In this document: positions 41,801 to 53,800 of the stretch, piece by piece
How positions within the stretch are numbered: the stretch's first letter is position 1
How the letters are laid out: every line of letters starts with the position of its first letter
Origin: Siphonodentalium dalli
Lineage: Eukaryota > Mollusca > Scaphopoda > Gadilida > Siphonodentaliidae
Length of the DNA stretch: 64,000 nt
Direction: 5' to 3'
Assembly (NCBI GenBank): GCA_032622095.1
Contig: CP136067.1
Coordinates: forward strand, 82,424,705-82,488,704
The notes under the pieces: model-generated
Databases searched by the model: none
The model's input: only the letters and a program-made list of their open reading frames with translations
What the model was told of the DNA's origin: nothing
Translations under genes and position numbers: made by a program

Positions 41801-44800
41801 TCTAATCCAATGTGAATATACAGGATCAGTTCTTGGTTTGATCCAATAATTTTTTGTTTAGATACATGGAATGCTTACTTTTAGGCATATAATTTACATA
41901 GTGTTTCTGCTTTTTGTGTTTAAAAGCCAATGTTTTAAAAACAAACTTTTTGTGAGACCAGCAGAATTATATTTTTTCTTTTGGTAGCTCAATCTGTTCT
42001 GCTCCATCTAAAAAAAAATTAATTTAGAGAGTTTTCTGTTATTTTGATTTTGAACTCAGATATTCCAGCTGAAATTCATCCAAAAATGTTTTATTATTCT
42101 GACGAAGTTTTCATTGAGGATGAATGGGTGTTTCATTGTATGCTATTAAAATAATTTCTTGATGTAAAGCATATTGAAACTAAGTCATGTATATAATAGA
42201 AATGGATTGATCATTATTATCATTATTAACAACCTGATTGTTTTCAGCCAAATGATGATAAAAGATGTGACCTGTTTGACTATGAAATTGTGAAGCACCA
42301 AGTCAGGTATTTAGGGTGAGTAGCCAATTATTTTTATGCACATATGTAGATCATATATCTATCCAGACAATAGTTGGGTTTGAAATTGTGTTTATACCAT
42401 AGGACAAATAAATAGAAATGCTGTGGTCTCGGTCCCTCTTCACCCAAAGAGGGACCTCATCAAAAGATATATTTGAAATTTATCCAAAATGTTCAAAGAG
42501 CTAAAAACTCATTCTTCAATTTATCCACAATTAGAAATTTAGATAGGTTTGAAGGATATTTTTAAAGATTCAAATCATGCAATCATAACTGCGCTGGTGG
42601 AGCCTTAAAGATTCTGTGCCAGTCAATTCTCTAAAATATGCGAGTCTCCTATAGGGAGCCTCAAATATATAAGAGAATTTACAAGGTCAAGGTAAATATT
42701 GTTAGGCCAATGTATTCTTTTATATATGTGAGGCTTCCTATGGGAAACTCGCATATACAAAAGAATGCATTGGCATAGGATTTTCGCAAAATTTCAAGAA
42801 GATCCAGTCATGGAAGGATTAAATGCTGACAAAGGCCATATAGGCCTAAAATTACCTGTAGACCTGTAGATCTATTAATTTTTGGAATATTTTGTTCAGT
42901 TTAGAGAGCTATTAGCTTGTTATAGAAAATTGAACAAATGTTGCAACTGTATAACATAAAACAAATTTAAAAAGCATCTTTATGACAATCTTGTCCAATA
43001 TGTCGCTGATCGACGATTTGCCACTTCCATATTTTATGCTAAGCTTTTCACTTTGTAGGGCAGCTTTAGTATTTATTTTATAGACCTTTCTTACAAAAGT
43101 TGCTTCTTTAGTTACAATTAGGTGCGCAAAGTCTGTGTCATGATACAATGGATGGAGTAAAAATTTAGCAACTCGGCACAAACCCTGAAGTTTGCATGAA
43201 TCTTTCTCACAGTCAAAATCTCACGCCCACATTTAAACCATTGTTCTTTTCTTATATCCCACTGTTTATAAACCTGGCTGCTTGTATGCATCAGATGAAC
43301 CATTCTTCATATGTTGAATCATCTGAACATTACAGATTGTTGGAAAACGTGAGAGTCAGAAGAGCAGGCTATGCATTCCGTCAAATCTATGAACAATTCC
43401 TATTCCGATACAAGATGCTGTGCCCTGACACATGGCCTTGTTGGAATGGCGAATCTAAAGATGGAGTCCGGAATATCACAGAACATCAACTAGTACCATC
43501 TGGAGATATCGCATTTGGAAAATCCAAAATATTTATAAACAATCCCAAAACGGTATGTGATTTAATGGGACTCAAAACATTCGAAATGGGTTCATTTGAA
43601 ATAATATAAAAGTCAGTAAACAATTACCATCATCAAGTACACGAAAAAATAGATTGACTTTGTTATTATTTTCATTATTAATATATGAAAACTCTCCAAT
43701 AATGAGATTTTGCATGTCAAAACCATGTTATGTAAACATTAATGTTACAGTGGAATTACTGATAAAAGTCCAATTAGTCCAATGCGATGAGGCCATGTTT
43801 AATGAAATCAGTTTAATAAAAATTTGGGATGGTAAAAATTGGAAAACGTTCAAGCAAAATACTCATATTTCCGCTAAAGGAAGCCGTTCACACTGAACTA
43901 TAAGGATATATGTCCTGCGTTTGTAAACCATAGTAGAAAAGGGGTTAACTTTTTGTGGTCGCCTACGATCTCTCACGGTCTTCAGTGGCTTGCTCGGAAT
44001 CAGTCACGCATACGCAGTCCCAATATAACCGATTGAATCTCGTCAGTTTATTTTCTGCTACGAACCGAACGGAAGTCTAAAGGGAGTATTGTTCCGAATT
44101 TGTCGTTTAACAACTAGACAACAAATTCAATTTATCGATACAATAATTACTGGTCGCCTACGCGTTAGTTTTTAAAATTATTGTTTCGAATTCACGGACC
44201 ATTTCGCTTCAAACATACAATTAAAATAAGTCCGTGTTTTCGAACAGGCGGCGGACTTAAAATTTTTCGAATATGAAAATCGACATTTCGCCATAATCAG
44301 CCGCCATTTCAAGGCCTTACGAGGAGCATAGATTATTGTGAGCAATTCATCTATGTTATTATTATAGAACCTATAAGGTATGATATAATTTGTCAGATAT
44401 AAAAAATGCCACGTGATTCGCTACCGGAAGTCTCCTAATTTCGTGGGATTTTATTTACGCGTGGACATTTATTTAGCAATAATTACCATCGCTACTGACG
44501 CTATCTATCATAATGTTATGAACAACATTCTTTCTCATAATACTTTGTTGTTTTATGGTTCAATACAACTGATCCAGATGTGTTGGTCACATTTGAACTT
44601 AAAGTTGATTACATCTTGGTTTATCAATGTAAAAACAGATACCTAAGAATAACAGTAGTGTCATTATTACTTTAATAAATTGACAGAGATTGATATTGGA
44701 CAAGTGTTATAATTCTGTTCATGGTTTGATTCTCGTAACGGAGCATCACCTTCAATGTAACAATCTCAGCCATGTGCTAGCGGACCGGGGATCGCACCCT

Positions 44801-47800
44801 GGTCAGGGTATTCTGACAGAAATCAGAACTCGGTCCGATACCAAGTTTGTCAGGCTAACAAGTCCCATTCGAGATTACTGAATGAAATCCGAATGCAAAT
44901 GCCGACTTTCCCCATTACAAACACTTGTTCAGGTATGTTGTCGTGGGTGCACTACGCTGTGCGATCGGGTGTGGACAATTAAAACTTAATGGCTGACCCA
45001 TGTACACACCTAGGTGTGTGCATGTTACAGAACACTACTGGAGTCACTAGAACTCATCAAAACAACATGCTTTCACAAAATACTTTTCTGTTTCAATACT
45101 GGCACACATGTCTCCTATGATTTAGATGTGTTTGTCAACGCTTGAAGTTGACTACAGTTTATCAATATCAGAAAAATAACGACTGTCGTGGTACTAAGAT
45201 TCGTTAGTGTCATTAATTTCAGACAGGGATTGACATCTGACAGGAGTCAGAATTCTGTTGAGTACATGATTCGATTCTCGTACAGTGCTTCAACTTCACT
45301 GTCAAATTTTGAACTGCTAGCATTTAATGATGGCAAGCATGACGCTAAAATTAATCGTGATGACAGTTTCACTATTGTCTCAATTCCAGATTTTAGTTAT
45401 TATTCTGAATTGTATCCAAAATTAACCCATCCTTTCAAAATTGGTGGGTTGTTTCTCGACTAAATGGTGTCTCCTTCCGGAATACAAACATAATTGCTTT
45501 CCTTCCTGTGCAGGTTTACCGAAAAGAAGCGGTGGGGGCTGGGTTACTACGATTCTGGATATGGCTCTAATTGGGACACAAAATACAAATCATGGGTGCT
45601 CCGGTTTGCATTCTCTAGAGTAAGGCAAGAAGCTTATCGTCGCTCTGACGGTGTTTAATCTTGGTTTCACTATCTACAAATATATTTGAAGATACTTTGG
45701 TTTAAAAAACCTTTCCCCTTCTTGATTCAATTATGAGAATGATTCCTGCCTGACAGGTATTTAGAATCGTGGTGACTTGACCCCTCCAGTTAACTGGCCC
45801 ACTGTCAATAACTGGCGACCGTGGCCTGGATGACGTTCCCCAATGAATAACGATATAATAGCAGTGGTATTCCAAGACGAGGAAGGTGGGGGGAGACATT
45901 ATTTATGGCAAGTAACCATATCAAATGTGAGCTTGGTACAAGAACAGGCTGTACATCCAATACAGCATGCATTGTTCATAAAGGGCATGGTAGGTGTTTT
46001 GAAGGTATTCATGGACTAGCTGGAGTCTCAATGAATTTTAAAATATATACGTGTCCCGACCTTTCATACCGTTGATATGGCGAATAGACTTCACACACGA
46101 ATGAAGCATATTTACATGGAAAGCATTTATATTGTCACATGTCCCACGACCACTGCCAATAGCCTTTCCGACAAGAGTCCATCAGCATGGCTCTTCATAC
46201 TTCTATTGCCCATATCAATTTGATTATCTGGCACATAAACAATAAACAGGCAAAGACGTTTGCGCTGTCCAGCTAAGCTTTCGAGGAAGCTCATTGACCA
46301 GCATTACCAAACCTTTCCTAAAATGCAGGCAGGGGACCACCCCGTACGAGTGGACCCCATCCCCATGGCACCAGATGCCCGATCGTAAGGGCCTGAAACA
46401 ATGCTGCCAACTCCGAGCATTTCGGTCTATGCTGGGTTTGTCCTCTCTTCCTTAAACATGCCATAAGCAGGACCACTTAGGTGGGGGGAGTTCCTCTCTA
46501 TCTTGGCTCTTCATATTAAAATAAAACAACATTATAAAAGGGATGTGTATCCTTTACTAGGAGGATGATAATTTCATTCGTTTCCTTCCTAGGGGAGCCA
46601 TTTTTAGAGCGGGTCTTCCCCTAGTTTGCTGCATGCTTCACACTAACTGACCTATCACACACCTAGGTCGTTCTGCTGCATGTTTGGGGGGGGCAGAGGC
46701 TCAGACCTGAATATTCCGTATGGTGACCGTGAAAATTTACCTGTGTTCATCATCTGACTACATTGTACATCATTTGAACTGATTTCGGTTGTAGAAAGCG
46801 CACCTTCATTTCTTAGAATCGGATCGCGGTGGGTATTCCGCTGGGAACGCGGACTGCTCTCAGGTGCCTAGTGGTCGTGATGGCCTAATAATAGTAATGT
46901 GTGTGGATTTAGGCTGAACATAATACTTGTGATTGCACATTTTGCTGTCTGTCTCCATTCCAAAGGATGGTGCTCGTTGGGAAATTTCTCCAAAATTAAT
47001 ACTCGTACCGACACTATTGTTTGGCACCTGAGGGTAGCGGTTTGCTTTCTCATTGGATGCTCTGGTCACCTGCGGTGTTCGGCCATGCGCTCCTGATGCT
47101 CATGGCTGTTAGTCATGTTCTCTGAGGGGCTATATATATATCTTTAATGATACATTGGATTGTGCCAGGGATCTCTGCTCTGGCTCCGACCATTGGATTG
47201 TTGGGCGCAGCTTTAGTAGGGTCTTCTGACATGATCTCATGATGACTTATATATCACCATGATATATCTATTATATCATTTTATATATCTATATATGCGA
47301 AAGATTTGTGTCACCGGTTTTCTGCAATGATATCTTGTGATACATAGGTACCTCAGAGACATGAGACATGTTCTCTGTGGGGTTGTATATCTATATTTAG
47401 TGATACGTTGGATCATGACAGGGAGCTGTGATCTGGCTCTGCCCATTAGATTGATGGGCGCAGCTTTGGAAGGGCCTTCTGACATGGTCTCATGAGGAAA
47501 ACTTAATATATATATCCCCCGGATATATATATTATATCATTTTATATATATATATACGCAATGTGTATATTGTGATACGTAGGTACCTCAGGGACATGTG
47601 AACGTGTGATAACTGTTCTAAGGGCAGGACCAGTTCACGCTCCCCCGATTACGCATTCGCGGCCAATCAGTCTGTGGGGTAACGTCTGGTGGAGTAGACA
47701 GGGTACTTGGGACCTCCAGGACATTTGTCCCCCACCAGACGCCAGCGGTTCTGGGCGCTAAAGCTGCCAAATCGCGTGCCTACAAATCGACACCGACAGA

Positions 47801-50800
47801 TGGGCCTCCGGCAGCTTAAGCGTAGGGTAGGGGCCGTACCCATGAGGTAAAGCGCCGCGTCCCCCTGGTCACGCTCGTCTTAACGACAAAATACGGCCTT
47901 GCCTGCCACTCCTCCGTGAAGGGATCGGAGAAAAATGACCTCTCCCCACCCTCCAGCTTGGCCAGGATATTAGCTTGGGCATGACCACCTGCAGCATGCG
48001 ATGGTGGGGGCTCCCTCTGATCCGATGGCTTGACTCGCTTATAGTTGTCTAACCCATTTGGGCTAATGGGCTCTCCATTTGATCCCTGTGCCACAGATTG
48101 GGCATCAGGTTATCTGCCATTTGCATTGGTGAACAGCAGTTAGTTAACTCTTAATGTGGGTTGTCTTGCCATCTTTGGAGTGGGCCTCCTCCAGTGCAGG
48201 TCGTTATGTCGCTAAGGCGGAGAGGGAGTTTAATAGTCTCCTCGCATCTCAAATCGGCTGGATTCTTAGAACTGACGGATGAAGAACAGAGAATTGCTCG
48301 GTTCGCTCGCAATTCTGAATTGAATGGCACCACCTGGGATGTTGCTTCCAAAAACAAGGGGGGGAGGTACATGTTTGAGCAATATAGCACTCTAATTATA
48401 TGAGTTATTTCACGTAACTAATCGTAACAGATTCATTAAAGAGTTCATATTTAGGTACAATCTGTTTAGAGTGCATTCCCTCCAAAATTTGGCTATTAAC
48501 TTTATTGCTCGTGCCTCCTCCTGGGCTTGCATACTAATCCATATAGTTCAGTGTGAACGGCTTCCTTTAGCAGAAATATGATATTTAAAAAAATATAATA
48601 TATATTTCCTTAAAGAAAGCCTGAACACTGAACTATCATAGGGCCCTCCCATGGCGGTGCCATTCACAACCCCGCAACTCGCCAATCTCCTGATTGAGTT
48701 GAAAATAAACTGACGAGATTCAATCGGTTATATTGGGACTGCGCATGCGTGACTGATTCCGAGCAAGCCACTGAAGACTGTTAGAGATCGTAGGCGACCA
48801 CAAAAAGTTAACCCCTTTTCTACTATGGTTTACAAACACAGGACATATATCCTTATAGTTCAGTGTTCAGGCTTTCTTTAAGGAAATATATATTATATTT
48901 AAAAAAATATCATATTCAGATATTTTAACTTAAGAAATGTTGAAACAATAAGTTCAACAAACGGGCATACAGTAATGCTCTAAGTAATCGACTTCTTAAC
49001 CACAGCAGAATTATGGGTAACTTTTCAGGATATAGTTGGAAATATGGCTTGTTGCCATTCATCGGAAAGCTCACAGGGAGAGCTTTCCGATGAATGGCAA
49101 CAAGCCATATTTCCGACTAAATCCTGAAAAGTTACCCATAATTCTGCTGTGGTTAAGAAGTCGATTACTTAGAGCGTTACTGTAGGCTTTTTTTTAACTT
49201 AATTATCTCAACATTTCCCACCAATGAATATAAATCCTTCTGCACTTTATAATATTATCTCTTCGTCTATTTATTTTTGCACATTTTTCCTGAACAACTC
49301 TCCAAATGAATAATAGCTCATTCCAATGTACACTATTATAACTGGATGGGAGAATACATTTAGTAATGAAAGGGTTAAAATTGATATGATTTGTGTTGTT
49401 TTTTTTAAAGTTGTTTGAGCTTGAAGAGAGAAGGAGAGAGAAAATGAATGATCTGGCAACAAGCATCCAGGCTTTGTGGAAATGCTGGAAGCTTCGCACG
49501 TTGTATAATCTGATGAGGCGGAGCCAAATACTGATATCATGTCGATTCCGAGGATATTGGGTAAGTTCCATGTGGCAAATTATTATTATATTAAGCTTTA
49601 AATTTAAGCAAAAATATTTTGTTAAGTTTAAATGTATGGTCTACCATAGCACAACATTGCAATCTATGCTTTTATAACTGAATGGGAAATCCAGTTAGGA
49701 ATCAAAGAGCTAACCAGACTTGCCTGATAGCATGTATTTACACAGTCTAGGTTAACTACAGACACACATAAATAGTGGGTCTGATTACTTGTCATAGACT
49801 TTCCATTTCCCAAATCGCACGTCAGTAGTGCCGATCACTCAGGGCTCACTATTAGTAGCCCCAAGATAACAGTGTCTGATTATCATATCATGATGTGGAT
49901 GTAATTTGGGGGAAGCCTGCATGCTTACATGATGTGGATGTAATTTGGGGGAAGCCTGCACGCTTACATGAAATTACATTTCGATGAGACTATGATAGAC
50001 TCAGTATGTCAGTCAGGGTCCGCGTTGGACCAAAATTTACTTTTGCCAATAATTTGCCAAAGGAAAATATTTTTTGCCAAATTTTATTAGAATTTGCCAA
50101 ATGTTATCCCTGATAGTATCATTTTGATTGATTTTTTTTTACACTCGCGGTTTGAACGACGTTTGATATCGATAAGAATGCAGTTAGTTAATTATTATAA
50201 TCGCATCTCTATTGTGCTTTATCAGACAACAATAAACCAATCACCGAGCAATAAAATGGTAGAAGGGTTGCTTCATCAGAAGGGAACATCACAAGAGGAT
50301 TATAAAATTGTCAGAAAGAGTAGTTTTTTTGCGAAAAGTTGAGAGGAAAATGACAAATTGTTTTGTCAAACGGCGTCCGACAAACAGGCTCATAACCATA
50401 ACTTAATCCGACAACCAGTCTCATAACCTTAACCTATTCCGACATCCTGTCTTATAACCATAACCCATTAAGACATCCGGGCTCATTTCCATAACCTAAT
50501 CTGATAACCAGTCTTATAACCATAACCCAATAAGACATCCAGGCTTATAACATAACCTAATAAGACATCCAGGCTCATAACATAACCTAATAAGACATCC
50601 AGGCTCTTAACATAACCCAATCTGACAATCAGGCTCATAATCTAATGATATATCCAGACTCCTATAACCATACCCTAATCAGGCAACCAGACTCCTAACC
50701 ATAACCTAATCAGACAACCAGACTCATGACCATAACCTAATGTGAATACCAGGCTCACATAACCATAACCTAATCAGACATCCAGTCTTATAACCATAAC

Positions 50801-53800
50801 CCAATCTGACAATCAGGCTCATAATCTAATGATATATCCAGGCTCATAACCATACCCTAATCAGGCAACCAGACTCCTAACCATAACCTAATCAGACAAC
50901 CAGACTCATGACCATAACCTAATGTGAATACCAGGCTCACATAACCATAACCTAATCCGAAATGTATATATGTGTGGTGCTCAAGTTCAAGTACAAGAGT
51001 GCAAATGTAGTAAATTACATACTTCAAGCATAAATTTCAATGATTTTCTGTTTATTGAAATATATATGGATTTCATTATGTGTATTATATTTATAAGCAC
51101 ATCAGTTAAACAGACTGATATTCACACAGCAGGAAGGTTGTTTTTATTCAACTGCATAACTAAGTATATTCTTTTTGGTGACAGGCATGCAAACAGTACA
51201 ATAGGAAAAAGAGGGCTGCTCTTTTCATACAGTGTTACACAAGAGGCTGGAAGGTAAGGACGCCAAACTTAAATATTATACGATTACTTAAGAAAGCGTG
51301 GAATATAACCATTTCAATTCAATTTCGTGCTGATTGATGGTATCTACATTGAAAGCCTGTTACACATGGTCGATTAACTGTTTGATGAAAGTTTTATTAT
51401 TGCAGAAAGAAGGTATTACCGTTTTGTGAAAACTAAAGAAGATAAAATATAACTTTAGACATATTACCATGCGAGGTTGAGATTTGTTGATCGGGTTTAA
51501 CTTTGTATTGTCTGTAAGTCAGCTCACGTAACAAATAATCCACCTTCGGTGATGTTTTATGTCTTAGATAGTTCACATCCCACAATTAAAAACCCACTTG
51601 CCCAAGCCTTGAAATAGTGTGTCTGTCATTTGCAGAATGAGGTCCCCAGAGGGTTAATTTAGTGATGCTACCCTGCATAGCGGGCTAGCATCACCAAATT
51701 CACCCTCTGGGGACATCATTCTGCTGAGGTGTAAGCAGAATGAGGTCCCCAGAGGGTTAATTTGGTGATGCTAGCCCTCTATGCGGGGTAGCATCACTAA
51801 ATTCACCCTCTGGGGACCTCATTCTGCAAATGACAGACACCCTATTTCAAGGCTTGGTCTGTTGTGATTGTAGGCTAGGGTGTTGCTGGCTAGACTGAAG
51901 CATGAGAAGAAAGTGAAGGACTCAACTCAGATAATACAGAACCACTACAGAGGCTGGAAGGTAAACTCAATAACTTCATCATAGCTCTGGTCTCCCATCT
52001 ATGTGACAGAACAGTTATTGTTCAGGAGCATTACATAAATAAGAGAATACACTGGCTTACAGGATCAAGACAAATATTGTTAGGCCAATGCATTCTCTTA
52101 TATACCTCTCATGTATAAGAGAATACACTGGCCTAACAATATTTACCTTGACCTTGTAAATTCTCTTATATATGTGAGGCTCCCTATAGGAAACTCGCAT
52201 ATATAAGAGAATGCATTGGCACAGGGTTTTCAAAAAATTTCAGGTAGTTCCATTCATGTAAGGGTTAAACTTGGGTGTATCTCTCTCTTCCCTGCATATA
52301 TTCGGGAAATAAAATAATAATTTTTAGTAAGAAGATACATGTACGAGTACAGGATCTTCTGGCACTAGGAAAAAATGCTTTTATCCAATTATTTTCCATG
52401 AATTGGGACAGAAAATGTGGCTATTTTTAGAATATTACAACTTTTTGATTGGAACTATATCTTTTAGACTCTTTTAAAGTGAAATGTGTGCAACACGATG
52501 TTTGTCTAGCGTGTTTTTGGTAATACTAATTGAAAGGTGTCTTGAAAAGGAGTTCTATAGAAATTTTGTTGTTGGATTTGCTGCATAGAAATGATAGACC
52601 ATCTAAGATTGTTGACTTCAGTGTAAAATAAAACTTAAACCATAGAATATGTAGTAAAAAAGACTATGGATAATCTGAAGAGAGTTTATTCCATAAATTT
52701 GGTTGGATGGTCTGATTGGTTATAGGTTGATAATAAGGCAGATTTAGAGGCCAATAGTTACAATATAATTCTCTAACCTGTCACGAGAATTTCACAGTTG
52801 TTTGGTATATAGTCATGTCATGATATTTTTTATATTGTGTTGTCCGTTTTGAAAAAATGGATAGTCGGTATATTGTGGGCGATGATATGCCAATTATTTA
52901 GTTAGTTTTCCATTTAGAACAGACAAAAAAGACAGTATCTAATTGATATGTCTTTCTATACACAAAGGAAGAGACAGACGTTTTGGATCAGGTTTTACCA
53001 GTGTTTTTACTTTACTGTAGAGGGTTGTATAAATAATAGAATAGTGTCAACACCATCACTCATGCATAAATAATAAAACAGTTTCATCAAACTCATAAAT
53101 TTATGCCCCCACAGCCCTTGCATCCATGATCAGAACTCATTGAAAATTGTTTTTACAAGGGTTAATGTTTATACAGTAGTTTGTATAACTTAAGTCAATA
53201 TCATGAAACTAGAATTTGATGCAATATTTTATAATTTCAGGCCAGATTGCTGCTGGCTAAGCTTAAGCATGAGAAGAGAGTTTTGGTCTCAACACAGGTT
53301 ATACAGAATCACTATAGAGGTTGGCAGGTGAGGGTACAAGTTATTTCTTTAGACGAGCTAGTACCCAATGCAGTCTGGCGTAAACTACTTACCCACATAT
53401 AAAATAGTGGGTACAGTTTTCATTTCCCAACCACGGGATTCCACGCTAATCAGAACACACTATTAGTAGCATCAAGATAGAGGAGTCCAATCGAAACGAT
53501 TAACGTAGCGCAGTGTGACGTAATTTGTGTGAATACTGCCAGCCTTCCGAAAAATGAAAAGTTGGCAGGAATGCGATAGACTCAGTATCCGTATGAATCT
53601 GAGTGTATGTTTACAAAGACTGGTACCCCCATGCATCATAATGTTCCTGTTGTTTATCCCTTTCATGACGGGAGTTGCACTTGTGAGCATTTAAGATCAT
53701 GTGCTAGTGCATTCTCTTATATATATATATGTAAGGCTCCCTATGGGAGAATGCACTGGCTTACAAGATCAATATTGTAAGGCCAATGTACTCTCTTATA

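Noticed and set aside
44690-44830. tRNA or SINE-like B-box words ('gattctcg', 'gggatcgcaccctgg')
   Set aside because: No cloverleaf or A-box at the right spacing could be drawn.
45188-45463. Possible spliced transposase exon inside the 4.7-kb element
   Set aside because: No catalytic motif is recognisable and part of it overlaps a tandem-like duplication (44515-44745 versus 45055-45290), so I did not call a CDS.
49203-49571. A 122-codon minus-strand frame over exon 19
   Set aside because: It is antisense to a well-supported myosin exon and continues into a MITE fragment.
50373-50965. Interstitial telomere array or CRISPR-like array
   Set aside because: Units are imperfect 30-mers without unique spacers, and the clear telomere hexamer is absent.
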